Notes under the pieces: generated by a model
Seen by the model: the letters and a program-made list of their open reading frames with translations, nothing else
Told to the model about the DNA's origin: nothing
The model's database searches: none
Program-made: the position numbers and the translations under genes
Part shown: one piece after another, positions 47,515 to 57,371 of the stretch
Layout: each line of letters begins with the position of its first letter
Numbering within the stretch: position 1 is the first letter of the stretch
Assembly: GCF_018143015.1 (NCBI RefSeq)
Contig: NC_054740.1
Location: forward strand, 45,253,422 to 45,317,421
Length of the DNA stretch: 64,000 nt
Direction: 5' to 3'
Source of the DNA: Lytechinus variegatus
Lineage: Eukaryota > Echinodermata > Echinoidea > Temnopleuroida > Toxopneustidae

Positions 47515-48310
47515 TAAATGTTTTCATGACGTCATATAAAATTGTAAATGCACTCGTCGTGAAGGTGTTGTGGCTCAGTGGATAAGTCTGCGGACTGTGA
47601 ACCAAAAGGACCAGGGTTCAAATCCCACCACAGCATGTCCTTTGGCAAGGCGTTTATCTGCCACTCTCGACCAAGGTGTAGTAAATGGGTACCCGGTAGG
47701 AAGAAATTCCTTGGAATGCTCGATGCGCCAGATCAGGGTAGCCGTGCTAAAGCCGGGGTAATGGCATGCAGCGCTTAGAAACATTTGTATTAAGCGCTAT
47801 ATAAATGTTGCATATTATTATTATAATCACGTTGTATATTTTGGTCATGCAAAATTGTAAATTTACTCCTGACTGGTTGATTAATGATGTCATAATCTCA
47901 TCATTATCTGGTCATATAAAATTGTGATATATTCGTCTTTGATTTGTCAATATATGACGTCATATTTAGGTCATGCAAAACTGTAAATTTTACTTGTCAT
48001 TGAATGGTCAATTAATGACGTCATAATCACGACAAAATCTGGTCATGTAAAATTGTGGATAGACTCGTCGTTGATTTGTCAATAAATGACGTAATAATCC
48101 CGTTATATTCTGGTCATGCAAAATTTTAAATTTACTCGTCATTGACTGGTGAATTAATGACGTCGTAATCACGTCATAATCTGGTCAAATAAAAATGCAA
48201 GATAAACTCGCCGTTAAAAGTGGTCAAAATTACGTCATAAAGACGTCATATTTATTGTCTACGACCAGTATGCCGAGAATACGACGTAATTATCACGTGA
48301 TTATGACCAT
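47515..48310 (-). repeat. TGACGTCA-rich tandem array 2, ~70-bp units, split by a SINE
   Basis: From about 47840, units of about 70 bp start GGTCATGCAAAATTGTAAAT and contain 'ctcgtcattgactggtcaa' and AATGACGTCATAATCACGTC. Perfect TGACGTCA occurs near 47527, 47949 and 48015. The array begins left of the SINE (47564-47825) and resumes right of it. It ends next to TGCTATCAGGG, the same junction word found inverted at 21580 beside array 1. Confidence 0.85.
47564..47825 (+). mobile_element. tRNA-derived SINE, near full length
   Basis: Head: GTTGTGGCTCAGTGGATAAG (A box TGGCTCAGTGG) and GGGTTCAAATCCC (B box GGTTCAAATCC), both matching the RNA polymerase III consensus. Body: AAATGGGTACCCGGTAGGA and 'aaattccttggaatgctcg'. 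3' end: TTAAGCGCTATATAAATG followed by ATT repeats. The intact boxes suggest a fairly young copy; it would be transcribed by pol III and mobilised by a partner LINE. Confidence 0.92.
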
Positions 48311-48645
48311 GTCTGCTATCAGGGGGGGTGTTCAACTTACATATCGTGAGCGCACTCAGCTGCGTGTTTTCACTTCTTCTCCTTTCTCTCCTTTTCTTGT
48401 CATTTTTCCTCGCATTACTTGTTTTCATAAATTTCCCTCTCACTTTCCTTATTTTCTCACTCCCTTCAGTTTTGTAACTCTTCTTGATCACTTGCATTCA
48501 TTGGCACACCCCCCGGTCAAAAATGGTACGGTCCTACCCAACATACACTAAAGTCGTCGCTGTACGAATAATGAAAACGTGCAAAATTCTTCACGCGTTG
48601 CGTTGCCTGGCTATGCGTGTGTACTGTGTACACACAATGCCATCG
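48310..48645 (+). repeat. Repeat module Z, copy 2 (inverse of 20436-20700)
   Basis: Starts at CAGGGGGGGTGTTCAACTTA and contains 'cgtgagcgcactcagctgcg', 'ttgatcacttgcattcattgg' and 'gtcgtcgctgtacgaataat', all inverse of the first copy. It ends near GTGTGTACTGTGTACAC. Confidence 0.7.
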
Positions 48646-49300
48646 GCTGAACCCGCCAAACTATAGTGACCAATTATTGCAAAAGCTTTTGCAAATGTGA
48701 AAAGTGACAGAGGTTTTTTTTATCCAATCAAAATAATTCTTAGGTATTCGCAATCTACAGCATTTTCTGCAAAATGTCTTTTTTTGATAGGGTCTATTGT
48801 GACGTATATATTTTTTTACAACAATGTGAAGTCGCACCAAACGTTTCGTTTCCTGCACTTGCCCATTGGCTCATGTACAAATGGATTTCCAAAATCATCA
48901 AGAAAGGTTCCAAAAACCTCAAAAGTGACAGAACTTAATTTGACTAAAATTAAATGAAAATCATATCATGTTCAAGGTGAGAATCTGCTCTATTCTGTTT
49001 TGATAGATCACCTTGTTGACGCGTTTGGGAGATATCTTAGCAAATCCGTCAAAAAAGGCGTATTTTTCTATTATTCTCCATAGGGAAATAATTTAACACG
49101 CTACGCACTGCAAAAAAGGAGCGCAAACAAATTGATATGGGAAGAGTTGTACGTCTGTGACATCACAGATATTGGTCGCATTGCCAATGGCAATGTCTCC
49201 ATAGCATTAGTGATCTTGAAATTTAAATGCTCATAACATTCTTATTACTTGCACAATCTTACTCAAACTTTGGTTGATTTGCATGCTGATAGTGTGCGAT
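48646..49300. other. No gene recognised; one foldback arm at its end
   Basis: 49130-49290 is a single arm of the foldback family at 23415-24049 ('ccatagcattagtgatctt'). The rest is AT-rich. Confidence 0.5.
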
Positions 49301-49905
49301 GTAATCTTCAAGGCTGTATGGTAACATTTTCCAAAATAATGAGATTTTATTTTATACAAGTAATTATGCTAATTTTTGCATAAATCATATCTTTTGCTCT
49401 AATTCACCAAATAAAGCTGCTAGAATGCTTATTTTTGGTAAAAATATTCTTTGTAGTATTCTTAACAATAGCAATAAAAAAAAACTTCGGTTTGGAAATC
49501 AATTTCTTATGTATTTTATTGTTTTATGAATTTCTTTGTTTTTCAACCTTTTGTTTTTCTCACCAGATTTATTGCAAAAACTTTTTAAAGCATAATTATG
49601 CTAAAATCAATTGATTTCAGATGTTTAAAATAAAAATAATCATATCTTTATGAAAAAGATGAGAAAGCTCAATTTGCATTGACTTTGTAAACAAAATCAC
49701 GTTTTGGAACAATTGTTGGTCCAACATGTACTTACAAAATGTTGCGTAATTTCGGAACCACGAACCCGGCGTCGTAAATTTGGTCTCAAAAGATGCGCCA
49801 GACTTAAAAGTATAAACTCTGTGAGTGGCGCGGTCAAAAAATATCGCGCGGCGGAATGATCGCAGAAAATGTTGAGGGGGGGGTCCCCCGGCCAGTTTAG
49901 GATTA
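49300..49905 (-). mobile_element. TTAA-type MITE, minus orientation, truncated
   Basis: The end at about 49890-49905 reads CCGGCCAGTTTAGGATTAA, a decayed form of the CCCTAAA end. 'ggcgtcgtaaatttggtctc' and 'gagtggcgcggtcaaaaaat' match the left portions of 25437 and 27812 inverted. The distal end is missing. Confidence 0.65.
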
Positions 49906-50029
49906 AACATATTTATTAGTGGATATATTATAAGCAAATGTTTGTTTAACATTTTAAGCCAATTAGCAGAAGAAAAGGTGATCAAATAGGCCTCTAAATA
50001 AGTTGTCATGAAAGCTTGGGTTAACTTAC

Positions 50030-50197
50030 AAGTTCTGGCATCTCTTGTATCCTTGGAAACGTGGTGATGAAGTCTGTAATGGTCACGTCTGTCCTCTTCT
50101 TCAGCATCATTTGACGATAAGCAGGAGTGTCTTTGAAAAATTTGATAATTTTCCCCTTATTTGCTGCAGTGGGAACTGTGTGCTTCATCCAGTTAAC
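50030..50197 (-). CDS. Exon A, SAMD3-like uncharacterised protein
   Basis: On the minus strand the acceptor is 'ctactgtctttcag' and the donor GTAAGT follows CTT. The 168-bp exon is exactly 56 codons, phase 0 at both ends: VNWMKHTVPTAANKGK, FFKDTPAYRQMMLKKRTDV, TITDFITTFPRIQEMPEL. A 'VNW' start, then an 'YR...' motif, then 'I...FPRI' matches my recollection of the middle of SAMD3-like proteins found in fish and invertebrates, just before the segment 'F.LL....AD.L..KW'. Exon B (59491-59638) begins with just such a segment and in the matching phase, but lies on the opposite strand 9.3 kb away. No function is established; coding status is strong, family name tentative. Confidence 0.75.
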
Positions 50198-50609
50198 CTG
50201 AAAGACAGTAGTTACCGTATTATTTCAACCATCAAAATAACCTTCAGTACATGTAAGGCGCTTTTATTGCCTTGGCCATACTCTTTGCATTACTTCTTAA
50301 CGTGATTTTGGTGCCCCCTTGATCTCGTATTTTGAGCTATTCTGCATTTCATACATTACACAGATGTGCATGCGTACTAGGGATGCCATCGACATGGCAA
50401 CTCATCAGAAACCTTGCCAATGAGAAATAGATTTCACAACATTTGTCAATATAACCTCCGTAAATGTTAACTGCATGAAATGACTTGAAATCATTAAAGC
50501 TTTCCAAATGTGCATTGTCACTCAGATTGATGAAACAAACTTAAAATGAAAGAATGATGATGATTATCAAGGCAAATCATTCATAATAATAATAATAATT
50601 AAAGATTTG
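50198..50609. other. Probable intron of the minus-strand gene; ATT microsatellite
   Basis: Non-coding. (AAT)n near 50583-50600 leads into a palindrome at 50610-50679. Confidence 0.5.
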
Positions 50610-50679
50610 TATAGCGCACATATCTGTCGATGACACTCAAGGTGCACCTTGAGTGTCATCGACAGATATGTGCGCTATA
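50610..50679. repeat. Perfect 70-bp palindrome
   Basis: TATAGCGCACATATCTGTCG starts the left arm. The arms meet at GGTG/CACC with no spacer and every one of the 35 base pairs matches. The arm wording ('gatttgtatagcgcacatat' after AAT repeats) looks like the 3' end of a SINE or LINE. Confidence 0.95.
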
Positions 50680-51530
50680 TTAACTTATATAAAACAGAAA
50701 TGAAATAAATACACAAAAATTGAACAAACTGTTAAAGTTAAAGTTGGTAGTCAAAATAACAATTCGGGCTTATCACACAACAGTTAAGGAAATGCTTCCC
50801 TCATGAGGAAAGTCTTTAATCATTGACCAATAATGATTAGCTCTGAATCTCTTTTTTCACTTTTTGATAATTACACTTATTTTTAATTGTTCGGAGGGCT
50901 TATCGTACAATTTGCATGAATTAGCCAATATAAATTTCCAATTCTATGCACAAATTATGATCCCTGTACTTGGCTCTACCAGATTTAGTTTGAAGTTGGA
51001 CTTAGACCTAAGATTAAAAAAAGCAGTTTGGTGATTTTAATATACTTGCATTAATTAGCAGTTCATCAATTTCTACATTCTGTGTAAGGCTATGGTTTCT
51101 GTACTTACATTAGCTTTTAGATCTATTACATTTAGATAGATCTAGACCCATCTCCTAGTCTAGATTTTAAGTTTAGTCTAGGTCTACATCTGGATCTAGA
51201 CTACTTGTCCGGACACTTTAATCTTTTTTGATGCCTTCTTTTTTGTCTTTGGATTACAGTAGAAATATGAATTCAATACTTGTTATCATCTTGTACCGTA
51301 TTTTGTTCTTTATATTTCCTAACATTTTGTAATGTACTAAAAATTGATGAAACTTCCCTTGTAAATTTTTTTCCAAATGACTTTCTAAAATTGATCGTCC
51401 GGACATACAACCCGACAGGACACTGGGTATACTATTCACAGCCGTAAGGCCCAAGGCCAAGGCAGTATAGTGTATCACTCACACTGTGACAGTCACACTG
51501 GCACCTAATTGGTCTCAGGCCTACTGTAAC
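50680..51530. other. No gene recognised; CTAGA-rich stretch
   Basis: 51110-51215 is rich in TCTAGA / TAGATC words, a simple degenerate repeat that recurs near 58530-58760 and 59150-59280. Confidence 0.5.
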
Positions 51531-52305
51531 TTAAAGGTCAGTCCACCTCAGAAAAGTGTTGATTTCAATCAATAGAGAAAAATCAGATAAGCACAATGTT
51601 GAAAATTTCATCCAAATTGGATGTAAAATAAGTTATGACATTTCAAAGTTTCGCTTATTTTTAATTAAACAAAATAGTTATATGAACGAGCCAGTTACAT
51701 CCAAATGAGAGAGTCGATGATGTCACTATTTCCTTCTTTTTTTTCTAATTCTACAATATTTCAATTTTTACGAATCTGACGATTTGGACCTCCTTGCCTG
51801 AAGCAAAAAATATTAAAATAATGGAATTCCATGGAATTCCATTATTTTAATATTTTTTTTTGCTTCAGGCAAGGAGGTCCAAATCGTTAAATTCGTAAAA
51901 ATTGATGGAATTCCATTATTTTAATTTTTTGCTTCAGGCAAGGAGGTCCAAATCGTCAAATTCGTAAAAAATGAAATAATGTAGAAGGGAGGAATGGAAT
52001 TCCATGTGTTAAGGGAGGAATGAGAGCTTCATTTCACATGACAATGAGTAATGACGAGAAAATAAAAATATTTCATATAATAAAATACAAAAGAAATAAT
52101 GAGTGAGTGATGTCATCAGTTCCTCACTTTCATACCGACCGAGATGTGCATAACTAACTTTTTTTGTGAAATGAAGCGAAACTTTGAAATGCCATAACTT
52201 TCTTATTTTTACATCCACTTTGGATGAAATTTTCAGTGTTATGATTATTGAATTTTTCTCCTTTTATTCAAATCAAGTTTTTGTTAGGGTGGACTTGTCC
52301 GTTAA
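51531..52305. repeat. Foldback element, copy 4, with expanded inner hairpin
   Basis: TTAAAGGTCAGTCCACC at the left and GGGTGGACTTGTCCGTTAA at the right. The middle holds a second, nearly perfect hairpin of about 105 bp centred near 51832 ('gatttggacctccttgcctg' pairing with 'caggcaaggaggtccaaatc'). A third copy of that arm lies at about 51905-51965. Confidence 0.85.
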
Positions 52306-52385
52306 TTGCATGCGAAATTCTCGCCCAGAATTAACTGCGACAGCTCGAACGTCTGCAGAGCGTTCGGGCCGCGCCGGCACAGATA

Positions 52386-53199
52386 TTCCCGACCTTTCGT
52401 TTGAGGACGCAGACGCTAATTTACAACGGTAGTTGGCTTTGGAAGAGACATTTGGGCCCGTCTTAAAACTCTGGCCGGCAATGCAAATTGTGTGACATGA
52501 GATATTTTTTTCGTTTCGCATCTGCGACAGAAACGTTCAATATGCGTTTCGTGTGCAAAATTCTGGTTGCTACTATGGTAACAGCGATATATCCGATTGA
52601 GGACGACTTTCCAAATCAACATTTGACTCCTCCTAGAGCTCGAGAGGCCGCCCGGGGGGCCCACTTCCATTTATTAGTGGACACCAAGAGCGAGCACGCG
52701 TAAAAGGGGACAGAGTGGGCAAGTACATTACGTATAGACCTATGTAACGTTATAAAGGTGTCAAAACGATGTTTAAAATGCTGAAAAAATGATACATATC
52801 CAATACTTGTAGGGTTTCACACTTGTTAAGAGATGCATTTTCATAATCTGAAAAATGATTAATTGCTTCCCTTGTTTAGCGGGGTACTGTTCGAAACCCC
52901 ATGGTCGTGCCTGGTATCCACTCATCAATGAAAGTGGTCCCCCCGGAATTTGAATCTAATCCACATTTCTGCGGAAAGTATAAAACATAATGCCCATTAC
53001 ATCGTGTGCTAGAGGCATATCGTTTGTGTAGAAGGGTTAAACAAAAGAAACAAAAGAAACCCGCGAGGTCAACACGTCCCTGGTCAAACGTATTGCATGC
53101 TGTGTTGTACGTGTATCAACGCATGCGAAATGAAATGTTCGGCTGGAGAGGTTGATCTAACCTCATGAAATCAATTGCCAGTGATCCACCAATAATCCA
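52386..53199 (+). repeat. Direct repeat unit 1 (~810 bp)
   Basis: From 'tcccgacctttcgtttgagg' to 'ccagtgatccaccaataat', matching 54196-55019 at an offset of about 1.81 kb with scattered substitutions and small indels. It includes one ~300-bp member of the GAGTGGATACC element family (52648-52950). Confidence 0.85.
52648..52950. mobile_element. Inverted-repeat element (CCGGGGGG...CCCCCCGG), about 300 bp
   Basis: Left end CCCGGGGGGCCCACTTCC and right end AGTGGTCCCCCCGG, with TTAGTGGACACC / GGTATCCACTCAT paired inside. Same family as the interrupted copy at 8706-10524. Confidence 0.75.
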
Positions 53200-53513
53200 C
53201 ATTAAATGCAAAATCGATTCGATGGACTGTAATGATCTATATCTAAGCCTTCATTCAGTAAGTTTTTCCTCTCTAAATATGGAGTCGATTTTTTTGAAAA
53301 ACCACTTTCTTATCCATGTCATACACTCTAAATTTCAGGGACTTAAAATTTAAGTCTCAGTCGGGATTGAAATGAAATTAAATCTAAAAGATTAAATTTA
53401 AGTCCTGAAAGATTGCTAAACGTAGTTCTTTATCCGAGATTCCAATATTTTTATTTAAGTCCCGAAAGACTAAAAAAGTTTCGAAGATAAATAGAAAAGT
53501 GGCCAATAGGAAG
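53200..53513. other. Possible promoter / 5' untranslated region
   Basis: AT-rich, with a palindromic phrase 'gacttaaaatttaagtc' near 53340 and related ones to 53470. A CCAAT word lies at 53503, just before the ATG at 53514. Confidence 0.25.
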
Positions 53514-53664
53514 ATGGATATTTTGTCACGTGACTTGCAAGCGGGAACTGCAGCGGGAAAAAAAATCATCGCAGTAATCCATGGATTGAAAATGGCCAAT
53601 CTGGATGGATTTTTGGAAAAAGTACTGGGCACGAAGGCCGAAGATACTAAACGAATATCGGAGG
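53514..53664 (+). CDS. Candidate first coding exon, unrecognised
   Basis: ATG at 53514 opens 50 codons plus one base, ending at a strong donor (GAGG then GTAAGT). The product starts MDILSRDLQAGTAAGKK and continues with VIHGLKMANLDGFLEKVLG and KAEDTKRISE. It looks globular and helical, with a good hydrophobic pattern and no low complexity. Exit phase is 1, so it cannot join exon B (phase 0) directly; at least one exon would lie between. It could be the start of the plus-strand SAMD3-like gene, but this is inference. No signal peptide. Confidence 0.45.
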
Positions 53665-53758
53665 GTAAGTTCATTTGGTGTTAAGTATGCTAACTTTATT
53701 AGAATAACTAATTATATGGCGGCAAAACGGGTGTTTTATCAAGTTGGGAATAGTCGAC

Positions 53759-53828
53759 CTCAGAAAAATCGCACGCGCAATTTTGCCATTCACGTGAATG
53801 GCAAAATTGCGTGTGCGATTTTTCTGAG
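53759..53828. repeat. 70-bp palindrome, one mismatch
   Basis: CTCAGAAAAATCGCACGCGC begins the left arm; the arms meet at CACGTG with no loop. One G/T difference breaks perfect symmetry. Centre between 53793 and 53794. Confidence 0.92.
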
Positions 53829-54079
53829 TCGCAATTTCGCCATAGTCATAGACAATTGACTTGTAGAAAACATCAAATAATACATTCTTAAAACATTTTT
53901 CACAGATATTTGTTTCCAGAATTGTGACGCATGATTATCAAGCTCTCATTTAAGCCAAGTCTTGTTACCAATTGGGCAATTTTGGTATTTTTGTGAGCGT
54001 TCCTAACGTGCCTAACGACCGTCGTTACATACTGCAGCCCATACACACGAAGTGCGGGCTGGACAGTCGTTAAGTTTTT

Positions 54080-54184
54080 GTAGGGCCTACCGCCCGGTGC
54101 AGCGGTGGCGGTTTACCTGGCTGTATGCAGTGGTGACGGTTACCTGTAGAAATCGGCACCGCTGCACCGGGCGGTAGGCCCTGT
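54080..54184. mobile_element. 105-bp hairpin element with GTAGGGCCT ends
   Basis: GTAGGGCCTACCGCCCGGTG at the left pairs with CACCGGGCGGTAGGCCCTGT at the right over about 28 bp. The loop repeats 'ggtggcggttacct' / 'ggtgacggttacct'. Its right border (CCTGTTACAACCGATAAT) is also the outer border of the composite repeat near 58285-58305. Confidence 0.75.
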
Positions 54185-54195
54185 TACAACCGATA

Positions 54196-55019
54196 ATCCC
54201 GACCTTTCGTTTGAGGACGCGGACGCTTATTTACAACGGTCGTTGACTTTGGAAGGGACTTTTTGGGCCCGTCATCATGGTCGTAAAACTCAGTCCTGCA
54301 ATGCAAATTGTGTGACATGAGATTTTTTTTTCGTTTCGCATCTGCGACGGAAACATTCAATATGCGTTTCGTGTGCAAAATTCTGGTTGCTACTATGGTA
54401 ACAGCGATTTATCCGATTGAGGACGACTTTCCAAAGCCACATTTGACTCCTCCTAGAGCTCGAGAGGCCGCCCGGGGGGCCCACTTCCATTGATTAGTGG
54501 ATACCAGTAGCGACCACCCGTAAAAGGGGACAGAGTGGGCAGGTACGTTACGTATATAGGTCTATGTAACGTTATAAGGGTGTCAAAACGATGTTTAAAA
54601 TGCTGAAATAAGGGATATATATTCAATACTTGTAGGGTTTCACAAGCCAAATACTTGTTAAGAGATGCATTTTCATAATCTGGAAAAGAATTGCTTCCCT
54701 TGTTTAGCATGTTTAGGGTACTTTTCGAAACCCCATGGTCGTGCCTGGTATCCACTCATCAATGGAAGTGGTCCCCCGGAATTTGAATCTAATCCCCATT
54801 TCTGGGGAATGTAAAACATTAATGCCCCTCACATCGTGTGCGAGAGGCATATCGTTTGTGTATAAGGAGTAAACAAAAGAAACAAAGAAACAAAAGAAAC
54901 AAAAGGAAACGAGTTCAAAGGTATCGCATATGATGTGTACATATCAACGCATGCGAAATGTTCGGCTGGAGAGGTTGATCTTATCCATGAAATCAATTGC
55001 CAGTGATCCACCAATAATC
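54196..55019 (+). repeat. Direct repeat unit 2 (~820 bp)
   Basis: Diverged copy of 52386-53199, including another GAGTGGATACC-family element at 54470-54778. Confidence 0.85.
54470..54778. mobile_element. Inverted-repeat element (CCGGGGGG...CCCCCGG), second direct-repeat copy
   Basis: Left end CCCGGGGGGCCCACTTCC and right end GAAGTGGTCCCCCGG, with GATTAGTGGATACC and GGTATCCACTCATC paired. Confidence 0.75.
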
Positions 55020-55354
55020 AATTGACCAGTGATCTCACTCAATATCTATGTCAATGTCATAAATCTATTTTAGGTTCTGCATTTTGAATATCTCCAGCCA
55101 TCAGTCGTAATATACATGCATGTATGCGGTACGGGTGTCGCGGAAAGGGATTTTGCACACGAAAAGCAGATTTGTAGGGCCTGTAACCCCCCTGTTACAC
55201 AAAGCTTAGCATTGATCGTAGAGCAGTTTTCTACGTTTGATTCTATTGACTGTAATGCACAATCAATCTTAAAAATCAAGTGTATGATTAAGCGTTAACT
55301 TTTGTGTTAGGGGACCCTAATACTAGCGTCCGTGATGATTGCGAAAGGTCCCAA
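55020..55354. other. No gene recognised; possible outer terminus of a larger element
   Basis: TTTGTAGGGCCTGTAAC at 55171-55187 is the near-inverse of GTTGTAACAGGTCCTACAAA at 58293-58312, so 55171-58312 may be one large inverted-repeat unit. Confidence 0.35.
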
Positions 55355-56305
55355 ATGTCGCACCAACGCATAATGTCGCAGCAACGCATAATGTCGCAAT
55401 CTGCGACATTATGCCAAGAGCGTCCGACGCATAATGTCGCAGTCAACGCATAATGTCGTAGTTTTTCTAACGCATAATGTCACATGTCGCAACGCATAAT
55501 GTCGCAGCAAATCGTTAACGCATAATGTCACATGTCGCAACGCATAATGTCACAGCGGTATTTTCTTAAGGCCTTGAGCTACAGATAAGATATAAAACAT
55601 GCTTTTACTTAGTATTTTGAGACACGAAAAAGAGAATGAAATTATTTTGAAATCAGGATTACTCTTTGTATGGATATTTGTCGCTTTATTGCCATTTCGT
55701 CTACTGCCTTTTCCCCACTGTCGCATGGTCTGATATCATTTCGTCTACCATTAGTTAGTCAACTATCAACATTGTCCAATAACCATTTCGTCTAATTACC
55801 ATCTCGTCTAATAGCCAGTTGGTCTAATAGCCGTTGTGTTTATTATCATTTAGACTAATTGTATTTTTTTTCAGTTGGTCCAATATCCATTTTGTCCAAA
55901 ATCATTACGTCTATTACCTTTTGGTCTAATAACCACTTGGTGTACTCTCATTTTCGTCCATGTTCCATTTGGTCTAACTTCAGTTGGTTCGCTATGACTT
56001 TGTCTAAACCCATTTCGGCAAACAATCATTTGGTATCGTTGCCATGGGTCCAATCACCATTAGGTCCTATCATCGGTTCTAGGACAATGATCCCCAGAAA
56101 ATCACCTTCCGGACAACCACCTCTTAACATTTAGCCTCCGAGAACAATTACCCCCCCCCCCCCCGACAATTACCCCCGGACAATCATCCCCTGGACAATT
56201 ATTTCGCAGACAATTACCCCCCCCCCCAGCAATTGCCCCCGAGGACAATAATTCCCCAGACAGTTACCGCCAAACAATTACCCCCCGAAAATCCCCCCCC
56301 CCATT
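55355..56305 (-). repeat. Three-block composite repeat, copy 2 (inverted)
   Basis: In inverse order: CAACGCATAATGTCGCA repeats (55355-55555), a spacer with 'tacagataagatataaaac', TTGGTCTAATAACC / TTTCGTCTA repeats (55690-56085), then GGACAATTACCCC repeats (56085-56305). Confidence 0.88.
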
Positions 56306-57371
56306 TCTCTCTGGCATCGAATCAAGCGTGACCCCAGGGGCGGAGGGGGCACTCGACAAAAAAAACGAGGGGTCCTTGGAACGTCCGCCGGGTGCGCTCG
56401 CGCAGAGGTGATGGTCGGACAGCGCTCTGCGGCCGCATTTCACCAAAACTGCAGCTCATTGTAGCAGATCAATGTGACCGGAACGGCGTAACGAAAAATA
56501 TGACAAGCTTTGGAGCGGATTTCTTTCTTCTTTTTTCTCGATAAGAAGAACATTTTTTGCCTTGGAGCGGCTTTATTTGTTCTTTTTCTCAATAAGACAA
56601 AGATGCTATGCCTTGGAACGGAAATTTGAGTGTAAAAATAGGGGTCACCTCCGCTGCACATTATCATATACTGAGTGCCCCCCCCCCCCCCGGCGTGAAC
56701 CATTATAATGGTCTGGGTCGGTGGCACAGGTTTTCAATATATTTTCTACTTTATCTTATGTTAATAACTTTCTCTCTTATATCGCTCTTTCTCCCTTTTT
56801 CTCTCTCCCTCTCTCTCATTTTCTTCTTTTTCATTTTTTCTTCCTTTTCCGCCTTCTTTCTTTTTGTTTAGCAATGCCTTCTGCATCATGAAAAATGGGG
56901 GTGGGGGCTTGCGCTATATAGCTACGCATATGTACATCAGAAAATGTGTAAACTGGCCCACATACTAAGTTTTCATAGAACAATTGAACATTCATGAAAA
57001 GACACGATTAGACATAATAATCACAAATGCCTAATTTCTCTGATTCCAACTGATCTGATTTTTTCTTGATTCATTTGGGGTTTAATTTCAGGAAAAATCA
57101 GGAAAATAGATAAAACATTAAAAAGACACCTTCACAGGTAGTCGGTAACGCAAACCATCAACACTACTATTGACAAGAAAAACCTATAAACCTGTTATTT
57201 TAAAACAATTCATCTATCAAGAAGCTAAGAATTATGAAACAATTGGTGCACATTCCAGATTAAGATGTGGCTTTAGTTTTAATACAGCAAGCAAAAAAAA
57301 AATATGCAAAGATAATATACACAAGAACGCTTTGTAATTTTACTATTTAGGCCCTAACTCTGTGCACTCCC
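56306..57371. other. Spacer between inverted composite repeats, no gene recognised
   Basis: Starts GC-rich ('ggggcggagggggcactcg'). 56575-56700 resembles 29845-29945 ('gctatgccttggaacggaaatt' type wording). A C/T-rich tract lies at 56760-56870, then AT-rich sequence. Confidence 0.5.
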
